Position numbers and translations under genes: made by a program
From: Niallia taxi
Lineage (GTDB): Bacteria > Bacillota > Bacilli > Bacillales > Cytobacillaceae
NCBI RefSeq assembly: GCF_004005475.1
Contig: NZ_RZTZ01000002.1
Span: 558,001 to 622,000 of the forward strand
Reading direction: 5' to 3'
DNA: 64,000 nucleotides
Shown here: in pieces, positions 8,193 to 17,295 of the stretch
Numbering within the stretch: position 1 is the first letter of the stretch
How the letters are laid out: each line of letters starts with the position of its first letter
The notes under the pieces: model-generated
Database searches by the model: none
Seen by the model: the letters and a program-made list of their open reading frames with translations, nothing else
Told to the model about the DNA's origin: nothing

Positions 8193-8762
8193 TCAAAAAA
8201 CCTTTTTTCTGTCCCTGTCATCCTTAATAATTTCAACTGCTTCCCTAAAGCGTTGTGAATGAATAATTTCCCGCTCCCGCAAAAAACGGAGGCTGTCATT
8301 TAAATCTGGATCATCACTCATATTAATAATCCATTGATAGGTGGCACGAGCCTTTTCTTCTGCTGCAATATCCTCATATAAATCGGCAATTGGATCACCT
8401 TTTGCTTGAATATATGTAGCAGTCCAAGGATTGCCTGAAGCATCATGGTAAAATAACGCCTTTTCATGAGTAACATAATGACCGTCAAGTCCTGCTGCTT
8501 TTAATTGGTCTATAGTAGCATCTTTTGTGAGCTTATAAATCATTGTCGCAATCATTTCCAAATGGGCAAACTCCTCCGTACCGATATCTGTTAAAAGTCC
8601 GATTACTTTATCAGGTATTGTGTACCGCTGATTCAAATAGCGAAGTGCTGCCGCTAGCTCTCCATCTGCTCCGCCGTATTGTTCAATTAAAAATTTTGCA
8701 AGCATTGGATTGCAGGTGCTTACCTTAACAGGGTACTGCAATTTCTTTTCATATAGCCACAT
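8193..8762 (-). CDS. cotJC: Spore coat protein CotJC, manganese-catalase family
   Basis: This 189-residue protein has the four-helix-bundle manganese catalase pattern, with ligand-type residues in LTDIGTEEFAHLEMIA (Glu-Glu-x-x-His-x-Glu) and IAAEEKARATYQ (second Glu-Glu), and a late REREIIHSQRF segment with Glu and His. CotJC is a component of the spore coat made in the mother cell and may remove hydrogen peroxide. It is the last gene of a three-gene operon on the - strand, 21 bases after cotJB. Length is typical of CotJC. Confidence 0.96.
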   Translation of the reverse strand: MWLYEKKLQYPVKVSTCNPMLAKFLIEQYGGADGELAAALRYLNQRYTIPDKVIGLLTDIGTEEFAHLEMIATMIYKLTKDATIDQLKAAGLDGHYVTHEKALFYHDASGNPWTATYIQAKGDPIADLYEDIAAEEKARATYQWIINMSDDPDLNDSLRFLREREIIHSQRFREAVEIIKDDRDRKKVF

Positions 8763-8783
8763 ATCAATGCCTCCTTTATACTG

Positions 8784-9044
8784 TTAAACTTGCCAAGGCC
8801 AAGGTCCATCTTTCCAGTCCCATGGAGAGCCTGAATAGCTGTTCCCAAACTGGAGAAGTGGCCCATATTTACTTTCGTACAGCTCCTTGAATTTTGCTCT
8901 TTCTCCCACATAGTGATTGAATTGATTGATAGCATCCTGGTCGTTAGGATGTGTATCAAGATAAAGCGTTAATTCTACCAATACGAAATCTACAGCTTGA
9001 AGCTGTTCGAGCAGCTGGTGATATTCTTTCGGCAGCTGTTTCAT
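8784..9044 (-). CDS. cotJB: Spore coat protein CotJB
   Basis: This 86-residue protein matches CotJB: a helical N-terminal half ([28 protein letters not shown]), then a Gly/Trp-rich end ([13 protein letters not shown]). CotJB helps incorporate CotJA and CotJC into the coat. Its ATG overlaps the cotJA stop by one base (TAATG), indicating translational coupling. Confidence 0.95.
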   Translation of the reverse strand: MKQLPKEYHQLLEQLQAVDFVLVELTLYLDTHPNDQDAINQFNHYVGERAKFKELYESKYGPLLQFGNSYSGSPWDWKDGPWPWQV

Positions 9045-9268
9045 TAAGTGTCACCTGCCTTTTTTTCATGTGGACCATAATAAGGATCGTAAAACGCCTT
9101 CCATAATGTTCCTGCTCTTAATGCCTCCATCGGTGAAAATTGTGGTAAATGTGGTGGTTGAAAGCCCATAAATAAATTGGGCGGTGTAGAATATACTTTA
9201 GTTTTTATTGGCGGGCAAGGATCATTTGGGCTTATATAGGGGTGGTATTTTCTGTAAAATTGACTCAT
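9044..9268 (-). CDS. cotJA: Spore coat associated protein CotJA
   Basis: This 74-residue protein is rich in Pro, Tyr and Phe, with the CotJA signature around [19 protein letters not shown]. It is the first gene of cotJABC. A longer in-frame extension upstream is rejected: the ATG at 9268 has a strong AGGAGGG ribosome site, and the extension would be unlike the family. In B. subtilis cotJ is SigE-dependent. Upstream on the - strand there are CATGATT and CATATTAT boxes 12 bases apart that loosely resemble a SigE promoter, but the spacing is short and I do not call it. Confidence 0.93.
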   Translation of the reverse strand: MSQFYRKYHPYISPNDPCPPIKTKVYSTPPNLFMGFQPPHLPQFSPMEALRAGTLWKAFYDPYYGPHEKKAGDT

Positions 9269-9409
9269 GAAAAAAGCCCTCCTTTTTTTATTATCTTTAA
9301 AATAATATGAAGAAAATGCTAAATCATGCTTTCGATTTGTTGGTAAAAAAAAGATGCACATTATACAATAACAAAAGGATAAGATGAAAAAGTGTAAAGG
9401 GGGGATTGG

Positions 9410-10210
9410 ATGTTGGCAATTATTAATGTTATAGTGGCAGTCATCCTGATAATCCTTGCAGGAATTGCATTAGTAATTAAGATGCATAAGAATGCATTGG
9501 AGGATCACATTAAATACGAAATGTTTTACTTTCCTAATTTTCCAAGGTCTTTCAAGGAGATTTCGTTGTTTTTTATTTCGGATATACATAGAAGAGAAGT
9601 TTCTTCGTCCATTGTAGAAGAGGCAAAGGGGATTGCAAAGTTTGTTATTATTGGCGGAGATTTGCTTGAAAAAGGGGTGAGCTTTGACACTGTCCGTAAA
9701 AATCTTCGTAAGCTGAAGGAAATAGGTCCCCTTTATTTTGTGTGGGGGAATAATGATTACGAAGCAGATGTAGACGAATTAAAGGAGCTGTTTAGAAGTG
9801 AAGATGTAACAGTCCTTGATAATAGATCTGTTTCTTTCACCTCTAATAAAGGGGAAAAATGGCATTTAGCAGGGACAGAGGATCGTTCCTTAGAATTAGA
9901 TGACCTTGACTCAGCCCTTCAAGATATAAAAAAAGCAGAATTTAAGATTTTGATTAGCCATAATCCGAAAGTGATGGAAGACCTGAATGATGACCACAAA
10001 GTAACATTAGTGCTTAGCGGTCATACACATGGGGGACAAATACGAATTTTTGGCTTTGGACCATATGAAATTGGTGCTACTAAAGTAATTGGAAATACGA
10101 CTATCCTTGTGAGCAATGGGTATGGAACTACCTCGATACCATTAAGACTTGGTGCGAAGCCAGAAACCCACATCATTAAAATTCAGCATACAAAAGATAA
10201 ACGAATCTAA
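9410..10210 (+). CDS. ypbG: Calcineurin-like metallophosphoesterase YpbG
   Basis: This 266-residue protein has an N-terminal membrane helix (about 2-22) and a metallophosphoesterase domain. Metal-binding blocks appear in order: SDIHRRE (D-x-H), IIGGDLLEKG (GGD), WGNNDYE (GNxD/H variant), ILISHNP, and SGHTHGGQIRI (GHTH). These ligate two divalent metals. Substrate is unknown; relatives include YkuE-type lipid phosphatases. The ribosome site is a long G run (AAAGGGGGG). The gene precedes mecB as in B. subtilis. Confidence 0.92.
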   Translation: MLAIINVIVAVILIILAGIALVIKMHKNALEDHIKYEMFYFPNFPRSFKEISLFFISDIHRREVSSSIVEEAKGIAKFVIIGGDLLEKGVSFDTVRKNLRKLKEIGPLYFVWGNNDYEADVDELKELFRSEDVTVLDNRSVSFTSNKGEKWHLAGTEDRSLELDDLDSALQDIKKAEFKILISHNPKVMEDLNDDHKVTLVLSGHTHGGQIRIFGFGPYEIGATKVIGNTTILVSNGYGTTSIPLRLGAKPETHIIKIQHTKDKRI

Positions 10211-10292
10211 ATGATGCAGACAAATCACCGTTTTCCTGCTTTTTTCATACGTTACAGTAAGAGTTTTTTCAGATAGAGCAGGAGGCATTGTC

Positions 10293-10877
10293 ATGCGCTT
10301 AGAACGATTGAATCATAACAGAATTAAGATCTACCTGACATTTGATGATCTGTATGAACGTGGACTGACGAAAGATGATATATGGAAAGACTCGATAAAA
10401 TGGCAATATTTTTTTCATGAAATGCTCGAAGAAGCCAATGATATGTTTGACCTTGAAATACATGGTTCTGTCGCAGTCGAGATTTTTTCCATGAAGGCAC
10501 AAGGGATGGTTATGATCTTAACAATGAACGAGGAAGAGTCCCAAGACGAAGAGCTACTGGCAGAAGGTTTTTTGGAAATGCAGGTTACTGTTGAAGAGAC
10601 TGTTGACATATTATATGAGTTTACGGAGCTGGAAAATGCCATTCAAGCAGCAAAGGTTCTGCAAAACGCCTGTTTCTCTGGGGGCACATTGTTTAGTATT
10701 GAAAATAAATACTATCTGTATTTTCCTGACATTGCTGCAGCGAAGGAAGCACAAGCAGCAGCAATCCTCGGTGAATTTGGTGAAGCAAGCATTAAAAGCA
10801 TCTATATTATAGAAGAATATGGACGTACTATATTAAAAAACGATGCGATTGAAATGTTGAACCAATATTTCAAATGA
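10293..10877 (+). CDS. mecB: ClpC adaptor protein of the MecA family (MecB/YpbH)
   Basis: This acidic 194-residue protein matches the MecA family: N-terminal substrate-binding part (MRLERLNHNRIKIYLTFDDL), an acidic linker rich in Glu (about 75-95) and a C-terminal ClpC-binding domain. MecA proteins deliver substrates to the ClpCP protease. I name it mecB because the gene lies between ypbG and gudB, where B. subtilis has ypbH/mecB; mecA itself lies elsewhere. AGCAGGAGG is upstream of the start. Confidence 0.9.
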   Translation: MRLERLNHNRIKIYLTFDDLYERGLTKDDIWKDSIKWQYFFHEMLEEANDMFDLEIHGSVAVEIFSMKAQGMVMILTMNEEESQDEELLAEGFLEMQVTVEETVDILYEFTELENAIQAAKVLQNACFSGGTLFSIENKYYLYFPDIAAAKEAQAAAILGEFGEASIKSIYIIEEYGRTILKNDAIEMLNQYFK

Positions 10878-10929
10878 ATGATGATATCGTTAGTAGATAA
10901 ATTTATATATTCTTAAGATTTCTATTTTT

Positions 10930-10969
10930 ACTCTTTCTTGGTCGCTTTTCGCCTTGGAAGAGTTTTTTT
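10930..10969 (+). terminator. Probable terminator after mecB
   Basis: ACTCTT and AAGAGT flank an imperfect inner stem and are followed by seven T residues. Confidence 0.6.
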
Positions 10970-11500
10970 ATGGAAAAAGAACGAAAATGCTCAAAAAATG
11001 TCCTGCAAAAAAATTGAAAACAGTTAACTTCATCGTTGGTAAATTCGAGGAAAAATGATAAGATAATGATAAAGAATTATATCTTAATTCTTTATAGCTG
11101 TGTCAAGCAAATCTCTTTAAGAACAGGAAAATAGAATGTGCCATAAAAAGTGTGGAAGATAGGGACAAAGTTGTATCTTTTGAATATATTATAAAGGAGA
11201 GCATACTATAAAACATCTTTCCATAGTGGCAAAGGCATTTTGTACAATTGACTCTGTTGTACATGCATAGATTTACCGTGTTTGCGGTTAACCTATACTT
11301 TATGCAAAAAGACAGAGACAATCATTTATAAAAAAAATAGCAGCAGTAATTTTCTCTAAAAAATGCTCCAAAAAAGTACATACTATATTAAGCATGTATT
11401 TGTATGTAGACGAATAGTAATGCTAGTCTTTAATGAGAAATTTGACCGTAAAAATGATAAATTTAAATTAACTTTGCAGTTTTTTAGGAGGATTCATTAA
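10970..11500 (+). other. Long gene-free region ahead of gudB
   Basis: About 530 bases with no convincing gene on either strand. A weak promoter candidate is TTGGTA (11036-11041), 17 bases, TAAGAT (11059-11064). It is followed at the expected transcription start by a perfect 9-bp inverted repeat (11071-11093). If used, it gives a leader of about 400 bases. I see no riboswitch consensus or terminator in the rest of it. Confidence 0.4.
11071..11093. repeat. Perfect inverted repeat upstream of gudB
   Basis: AAAGAATTA and TAATTCTTT are separated by five bases. It has the size and symmetry of a dimeric regulator site or a weak hairpin. No regulator can be named from the sequence. Confidence 0.5.
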
Positions 11501-12778
11501 ATGGTAGCCAAAAAGTCTAATGAAAAGAAGATTGTTGAAGAGCAACACGATGTATTAAAATCAACACAAACGATCATTCATAAGGCATTGAATAAGCTAG
11601 GTTATTCTGATGAGGTGTATGAACTACTGAAGGAACCGATTCGCATGATGACAGTGAAGATACCTGTAAGGATGGACGATGGCAGTGTAAAGATATTCAC
11701 TGGCTACCGGGCACAGCATAATGATGCAGTTGGCCCAACAAAGGGAGGAATTAGATTTCACCCGCAAGTTACAGAAACAGAGGTGAAAGCCCTTTCTATC
11801 TGGATGAGTTTAAAATGTGGAATTGTTGACCTACCATATGGTGGCGGTAAAGGCGGAATTGTCTGTGATCCACGAGACATGTCCTTCCGTGAACTAGAAA
11901 GGCTTAGCAGAGGTTATGTAAGAGCAATTAGTCAAATAGTTGGCCCAACAAAAGACATTCCAGCACCTGATGTATTTACAAATTCACAAATAATGGCTTG
12001 GATGATGGACGAGTATAGCAGGATTGATGAATTTAACTCTCCTGGCTTTATTACAGGAAAACCTCTCGTTTTAGGCGGTTCACATGGAAGAGAAACGGCA
12101 ACCGCTAAAGGGGTAACCATCTGTATACGTGAAGCGGCTAAGAGAAAAGGCATTGATATTGTGGGTGCAAGAGTTGTTGTCCAAGGCTTTGGGAATGCAG
12201 GTAGCTTCTTGGCAAAATTCATGCATGATGCTGGGGCAAAAGTAATTGGTATTTCGGATGCATACGGCGCATTACATGATCCGAATGGATTGGATATTGA
12301 TTATCTTCTTGACAGAAGGGACAGTTTTGGAACAGTAACTAATTTATTTAATAATACCATTACAAACCAAGAGCTGTTGGAGTTGGATTGTGATATTTTA
12401 GTTCCTGCTGCAATTGAAAATCAAATTACCGAAAAAAATGCTCATAATATAAAAGCGAGTATTGTTGTTGAGGCAGCAAATGGACCAACAACTTTAGAAG
12501 CAACAACAATCTTAACAGATAAAGGTATCCTTCTTGTGCCAGATGTCTTGGCTTCTGCCGGCGGTGTAACTGTATCTTATTTCGAATGGGTGCAAAACAA
12601 CCAAGGTTTTTACTGGACAGAGGAAGAAGTAGAAGAAAAGCTTGAAAAAGTAATGAGCAAGTCTTTTGAGAATATTTATGATACGGCTCAAATTCGCAGG
12701 GTGGATATGAGATTGGCCGCTTATATGGTCGGGGTAAGGAAAATGGCGGAAGCATCAAGATTCCGTGGTTGGATTTAA
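11501..12778 (+). CDS. gudB: NAD-specific glutamate dehydrogenase GudB
   Basis: This 425-residue enzyme converts glutamate to 2-oxoglutarate and ammonia with NAD. Conserved blocks include GPTKGGIRFHP, the catalytic GGGKGG motif, a PAPDVFT segment and the Rossmann GFGNAGSF fingerprint. Length equals that of the active enzyme. The segment TEVKALSIW has a single VKA; the cryptic allele in B. subtilis 168 carries a nine-base duplication that doubles these residues, so this copy should be active. ATG follows TTAGGAGG. It is transcribed alone, ending in a strong terminator. Confidence 0.96.
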   Translation: MVAKKSNEKKIVEEQHDVLKSTQTIIHKALNKLGYSDEVYELLKEPIRMMTVKIPVRMDDGSVKIFTGYRAQHNDAVGPTKGGIRFHPQVTETEVKALSIWMSLKCGIVDLPYGGGKGGIVCDPRDMSFRELERLSRGYVRAISQIVGPTKDIPAPDVFTNSQIMAWMMDEYSRIDEFNSPGFITGKPLVLGGSHGRETATAKGVTICIREAAKRKGIDIVGARVVVQGFGNAGSFLAKFMHDAGAKVIGISDAYGALHDPNGLDIDYLLDRRDSFGTVTNLFNNTITNQELLELDCDILVPAAIENQITEKNAHNIKASIVVEAANGPTTLEATTILTDKGILLVPDVLASAGGVTVSYFEWVQNNQGFYWTEEEVEEKLEKVMSKSFENIYDTAQIRRVDMRLAAYMVGVRKMAEASRFRGWI

Positions 12779-12810
12779 GTTAGGATAACAAACTATTGTA
12801 TAATAACCAA

Positions 12811-12844
12811 AAATCTCCTATGCTATAAATAGGAGATTTTTTTA
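12811..12844 (+). terminator. Intrinsic terminator after gudB
   Basis: An 11-bp perfect stem, AAATCTCCTAT with ATAGGAGATTT, is followed by a T run. Confidence 0.93.
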
Positions 12845-12916
12845 TTAAAAGCATACTACATAAAAGTATGATAAATATGTGTATATAAGCTGTAAAGAAT
12901 GTAAGGAGAGGTTAAC

Positions 12917-13879
12917 ATGAAAGAAGAACAAGCGATTATTATCGGTGCAGGACCTTGTGGATTGGCTGCTGCAATCGCTTTAGAGCAAGTAAACATCAAA
13001 CCCCTTATCATCGAGAAGGGGAATGTAGTTAATGCAATCCATGGGTATCCAACACACCAGACTTTTTTCAGCACAAGCGAGAAGCTTGAAATCGGCGGAA
13101 TTGCTTTTCTGACAGAACAGTATAAACCAAATCGTAACCAAGCACTTGTTTACTATAGGGAAGTAGCGAAACGAAAAGATTTGCGGATAAATGCCTATGA
13201 AGAAGTAATCAATGTAAAGAAGGAAGCCGATTACTTTACAATAAAAACCTCAAAGGATGAATACCGCGCAAATTATGTAATCGTTGCGACAGGTTATTAT
13301 GATCATCCTAATTATATGAATGTCCCTGGTGAAGATTTGCCAAAGGTCAGCCATTATTTTAAGGAAGCACACCCATATTTTAATCATGATGTCACTGTTA
13401 TTGGTGGAAAAAACTCAAGTGTTGATGCTGCGATTGAATTAGTGAAGGCGGGAGCGAGGGTAACGGTTTTGTATCGCGGCACAGAATACTCAAGCAGTAT
13501 TAAGCCATGGATTCTGCCGGAGTTTGAAGCGCTTGTAAGAAATGATGTCATTAAAATGGAGTTTGCTGCAGAGGTCGTGGAAATTAAAGAAAAAACTTTA
13601 GTATATACGAAGCATGGGGACACTGTTGAAATTGCCAATGATTTTGTTTTTGCCATGACTGGGTATCACCCGGATCATCAATTTATTAAGCTCATGGGTG
13701 TTGAAATGGAGACAGAAACGGGCAGACCAGTTTTTAATCCAGAAACAATGGAAACGAATGTTGAGGGGATTTTTATTGCTGGAGTAATTGCAGCAGGCAA
13801 TAATGCAAATGAAATATTCATCGAAAACGGCAAGTTCCACGGAGATCAAATAGCCAAAGCGATAGCGAACAGAGCATAA
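12917..13879 (+). CDS. ypdA: Bacillithiol disulfide reductase YpdA (Bdr)
   Basis: This 320-residue flavoprotein is of the thioredoxin-reductase-like class. The FAD fingerprint GAGPCG is at 10-15, and it includes Cys14, the residue conserved in YpdA proteins instead of a CxxC pair. A second nucleotide-binding site (VTVIGGKNSSVDAA) lies at about 156-170. YpdA uses NADPH to reduce oxidised bacillithiol. The same window carries bshA and bshB1, so the substrate thiol is made here. Start follows GTAAGGAGAGG; gene follows gudB as in B. subtilis. Confidence 0.96.
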   Translation: MKEEQAIIIGAGPCGLAAAIALEQVNIKPLIIEKGNVVNAIHGYPTHQTFFSTSEKLEIGGIAFLTEQYKPNRNQALVYYREVAKRKDLRINAYEEVINVKKEADYFTIKTSKDEYRANYVIVATGYYDHPNYMNVPGEDLPKVSHYFKEAHPYFNHDVTVIGGKNSSVDAAIELVKAGARVTVLYRGTEYSSSIKPWILPEFEALVRNDVIKMEFAAEVVEIKEKTLVYTKHGDTVEIANDFVFAMTGYHPDHQFIKLMGVEMETETGRPVFNPETMETNVEGIFIAGVIAAGNNANEIFIENGKFHGDQIAKAIANRA

Positions 13880-13914
13880 CCGCCTATTGCTAACAAGGGA
13901 GAGGAAAAGAGCGA

Positions 13915-14595
13915 ATGTTAGCCATACTATCCGCTGGTATAGCGCCAGGGCTGGCACTTTTAAGTTATTTTTATTTAAAGGATCAATATGAATCAGAACC
14001 AATCGGATTAGTTTTAAGGGCATTTATAACAGGGGCGTTGCTGGTTTTTCCGATAATGTTTATCCAATACGTTCTTCGGGTCGAGGAAGCTGTGCCTTCC
14101 CATTTGTTAAACTCCTTTATCACAACAAGTTTGTTAGAGGAATTTTTCAAATGGTTTATCTTGTTTTTTACAGCCTATCAGCATATAGAATTTGATGAGC
14201 CATATGACGGTATTATTTATGGTGTATCTATCTCGTTAGGCTTTGCGACAGTCGAAAATATTCTTTACCTTGTAGCTAATGGTGTGGAATATGCTTTAGG
14301 AAGAGCATTGCTTCCTGTATCAAGTCATGCTCTTTTCGGTGTTATCATGGGGTATTATATTGGAAAAGGGAAATTTACGATGCCAAAAGGCAAGTGGATT
14401 TTCTTTTCGTTGGTCATTCCCTTTATTCTCCATGGTATTTATGATTATATCCTAACAATGCAAAAGAACTGGCTTTTGTTCATCACTCCATTCATGCTGT
14501 TCCTATGGTGGCTTGGCTTACGAAAAGTTAAAATCGCTAGAGAACTGAGCAGAGAACATGTGAACAAATATATGAATGCAAATTATAAAATTTAA
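13915..14595 (+). CDS. prsW: Intramembrane glutamic protease PrsW
   Basis: This 226-residue polytopic membrane protein carries PrsW motifs: EEFFKW (about 77-82, the EExxK catalytic pair), [16 protein letters not shown] with a conserved His, and HGIYDYIL. In B. subtilis PrsW makes the first cut in anti-sigma factor RsiW in response to envelope stress and antimicrobial peptides. The gene lies between ypdA and sleB as in B. subtilis. A strong terminator follows. Confidence 0.95.
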   Translation: MLAILSAGIAPGLALLSYFYLKDQYESEPIGLVLRAFITGALLVFPIMFIQYVLRVEEAVPSHLLNSFITTSLLEEFFKWFILFFTAYQHIEFDEPYDGIIYGVSISLGFATVENILYLVANGVEYALGRALLPVSSHALFGVIMGYYIGKGKFTMPKGKWIFFSLVIPFILHGIYDYILTMQKNWLLFITPFMLFLWWLGLRKVKIARELSREHVNKYMNANYKI

Positions 14596-14630
14596 GAACC
14601 AGCACAATTGTGTATGGAGAAAATATAGGT

Positions 14631-14668
14631 AAAAAAGAAAATGAATTCTGTTCATTTTCTTTTTTTTT
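14631..14668 (+). terminator. Intrinsic terminator after prsW
   Basis: AAAAAAGAAAATGAA pairs with TTCATTTTCTTTTTT around a five-base loop, with extra T residues after. Confidence 0.9.
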
Positions 14669-14739
14669 GCATAAAAAACCAATCGCTACAAAAAATAGAG
14701 TCAATGACAAATAGTATTTACATCTGGGGGTAAACACGC

Positions 14740-15792
14740 ATGAATAAAAAGTTCTTAACGAAAATTTCTGCCGTAATTTCCGCCTGTATCATTCTAGCAC
14801 CATTAGCGGATGTGGAGCATAAAGCGGAAGCATTCACAAATCAAGTGGTTCAGCAAGGTGCTGTTGGAGATGATGTCATCGAATTGCAAGCAAGGCTCCA
14901 ATATATAGGATTTTATAATGGCAAAATTGATGGAGTCTTCGGCTGGAAAACATATTGGGCATTAAGAAATTTCCAATATGAATTTGGGTTGCCGATTGAC
15001 GGAATGGCAGGCTGGCAAACGAAACTAAAACTGGCAAAAGCATCAAAGTATAATGAACAATTTGTGAAAGAGCAAATTAACAGCGGGAAGAAGTTCAGCC
15101 ATTATGGCGGAGTGGACTTGAACAAACAAAAAACACCTTCTGCTAATAAAAATACGAATAATAAGGCTGCCGGCAATGCAAATAAAGGAAATACGGCACC
15201 TAGTAAAAATTCTAACGCTAACACAAACAAGGCTCCGAGCAGCAGCAATCAAAAATCCGCAAATCAGTCAAAAACGAACAATGCTGGAGCAAATAAAGCA
15301 AACAATAATAATAATACAACAACAAAAAACACAACTAATAATAATGCAAACTCAACTCCAACGAAATCTGCCCAAAATAATGGCGGCGAAGTTGTGAAGA
15401 AGCAAACACCGACAGCGGCGAATGTACCTAACGGATTCTCTCAAAATGATATTCAGCTGATGGCAAATGCCGTTTACGGTGAATCAAGAGGTGAACCTTA
15501 TATTGGTCAAGTAGCAGTAGCTTCCGTTATTTTAAACCGTGTAAGCAGTGCTTCCTTCCCAAATACAGTGTCAGGGGTTATTTTTGAACCGAGGGCATTT
15601 ACAGCAGTTGCTGATGGACAAATTTGGCTGACACCAAATGAAACGGCAAAAAAAGCAGTGCTTGACGCAATCAATGGATGGGACCCTACAGGAAATGCTA
15701 TTTACTATTTTAATCCAGATACAGCAACAAGTGGCTGGATTTGGTCAAGGCCGCAAATCAAGCAAATAGGCAAGCACATATTCTGTAAATAA
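14740..15792 (+). CDS. sleB: Spore cortex-lytic enzyme SleB with expanded linker
   Basis: SleB is a lytic transglycosylase that degrades spore cortex during germination. The N-terminal signal peptide (about 1-31) exports it from the forespore. A peptidoglycan-binding domain (about 42-105; GDDVIELQARLQYIGFYNG) is followed by a low-complexity Asn/Lys/Thr/Ser linker (about 130-225) and the hydrolase domain (about 230-350; MANAVYGESRGEPYIGQVAVA with catalytic Glu, ending IGKHIFCK). At 350 residues it is longer than the roughly 305 of B. subtilis SleB, mostly because of the linker. It forms an operon with ypeB 16 bases downstream. Confidence 0.96.
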   Translation: MNKKFLTKISAVISACIILAPLADVEHKAEAFTNQVVQQGAVGDDVIELQARLQYIGFYNGKIDGVFGWKTYWALRNFQYEFGLPIDGMAGWQTKLKLAKASKYNEQFVKEQINSGKKFSHYGGVDLNKQKTPSANKNTNNKAAGNANKGNTAPSKNSNANTNKAPSSSNQKSANQSKTNNAGANKANNNNNTTTKNTTNNNANSTPTKSAQNNGGEVVKKQTPTAANVPNGFSQNDIQLMANAVYGESRGEPYIGQVAVASVILNRVSSASFPNTVSGVIFEPRAFTAVADGQIWLTPNETAKKAVLDAINGWDPTGNAIYYFNPDTATSGWIWSRPQIKQIGKHIFCK

Positions 15793-15808
15793 AAGGGGTG
15801 AACGTTAA

Positions 15809-17155
15809 ATGCTTAGAGGGATTATGATAGGCGTATTGACAATTGGGGTTGCTGGTGCAGCTTTTTGGGGCTATCAAGAGCATAAAGAAAAAAACGCAGT
15901 TTTAATGAATGCGGAAAACAGTTATCAACGAGCTTTTCATGATTTATCATATCAAATAGACCTTTTGCATGACCAAATTGGCACAACACTTGCCATGAAT
16001 TCACAGGAATCACTTTCACCAGCATTAGCAGAGGTGTGGAGAATCACGTCAAACGCTCATAGTGATGTTGGCCAGCTTCCGCTCACATTATTGCCATTTA
16101 ACAAAACAGAGGAATTTTTGGCGAATATTGGAGACTTCAGCTACCGTACTGCCGTAAGAAATCTTGATGATGATCCACTGACAGATAAGGAATACAAATC
16201 ATTGAAAAAGCTATATGGTGATGCAAAAGATATTCAAGATGAATTGCGCAACGTGCAGCATTTAGTACTTGAAAACAATCTGCGCTGGATGGATGTAGAA
16301 ATGGCCTTGGCCACAAATAAGCAAGGTGATAATACTATTATTGACGGATTAAAAACAGTGGAAGAAAAAGTCGATGGTTATCAGGAAACTAGCTTTGGCG
16401 TAACAAATGTTAATATGGAGAAAAAGGACGAAAACTTCAGTAATTTGGAAGGAAAGACGATAACGAAAAAGGAAGCACAGAAAATTGCGGAGAATTATGC
16501 AGATTTTAAAGGCGACTTGGAAGTGAACATCACTGAAAATGGAGAAGGTGCAGGGTACGGCTTCTACAGTGTTGCACTAAAAGAAAAAGACTCAGGAGTA
16601 GAAGCGAATATGGATATAACGAAAAAGGGTGGTTACCCTATTTGGTCCATCGTTTCTCGAGAAGTGAATAAACAAAAAATTAGCTTAAATGATGCCGGCA
16701 ACAAAGCCGTTGATTTTTTGAAAAAGCATGATTTTAAAGATTTGGCATTGTTTGAAAGTATGCAATATGATAACATCGGTGTCTTTACCTTCGTAACAGA
16801 GGAAAATGGCGTGAAAATTTATCCTGACAGCATTAAGATAAAGGTCGCGCTTGATAACGGTAATATTGTAGGCTTTGCTGCAGAAGATTACTTAAAACAG
16901 CATAAGAAACGGGATATTCCAGATCCTGTTATTTCAAAAGCTGAGGCACAAGATAAAATCAGTAAAAACGTAAAAATAATGCAGGATGGGTTAGCAGTCA
17001 TACTTAATGATTTGAATCAAGAAGTGCTTTGCTATGAATTTATCGGGACATTGGATGATGATACGTATCGCATTTATATTAATGCAGAAACAGGCACAGA
17101 AGAAAAAGTGGAAAAACTCAAAAATGCTGAACCATTATATGATGAAGTTGTTTAA
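15809..17155 (+). CDS. ypeB: Germination protein YpeB
   Basis: This 448-residue protein has an N-terminal membrane anchor (about 2-21), a long helical region (about 30-190) and C-terminal PepSY-type repeats (about 215-440; KITKKEAQKIAENYA, SLNDAGNKAVDFLKK, SKAEAQDKISKNV). YpeB and SleB need each other for stability and localisation in the spore, and the genes are adjacent here as usual. Start follows AAAAGGGGTGA. A terminator lies ten bases after the stop. Confidence 0.96.
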   Translation: MLRGIMIGVLTIGVAGAAFWGYQEHKEKNAVLMNAENSYQRAFHDLSYQIDLLHDQIGTTLAMNSQESLSPALAEVWRITSNAHSDVGQLPLTLLPFNKTEEFLANIGDFSYRTAVRNLDDDPLTDKEYKSLKKLYGDAKDIQDELRNVQHLVLENNLRWMDVEMALATNKQGDNTIIDGLKTVEEKVDGYQETSFGVTNVNMEKKDENFSNLEGKTITKKEAQKIAENYADFKGDLEVNITENGEGAGYGFYSVALKEKDSGVEANMDITKKGGYPIWSIVSREVNKQKISLNDAGNKAVDFLKKHDFKDLALFESMQYDNIGVFTFVTEENGVKIYPDSIKIKVALDNGNIVGFAAEDYLKQHKKRDIPDPVISKAEAQDKISKNVKIMQDGLAVILNDLNQEVLCYEFIGTLDDDTYRIYINAETGTEEKVEKLKNAEPLYDEVV

Positions 17156-17163
17156 TCAAGAAA

Positions 17164-17197
17164 GCAGTAGGAAAGTACTATTTCCTGCTGCCTTTTT
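17164..17197 (+). terminator. Intrinsic terminator after ypeB
   Basis: GCAGTAGGAAA pairs with TTTCCTGCTGC (one G-U pair) around six bases, followed by CTTTTTT. Confidence 0.88.
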
Positions 17198-17295
17198 TGC
17201 TGTTATTTTGAAGGTGACTATTGATATCCAGCAATTTTCTGCGATAATATAGGTAAAAAGAATTACTATTAAATTGCACAAGAAGGCGTGGTACA

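Noticed and set aside
11103-11321. 72-codon - strand frame upstream of gudB
   Set aside because: Ser/Leu/Phe/Cys mixture typical of chance reading of AT-rich DNA, with no ribosome site.
17034-17252. 72-codon frame over the end of ypeB and its terminator
   Set aside because: Runs through a strong terminator and is out of frame with ypeB; no ribosome site.
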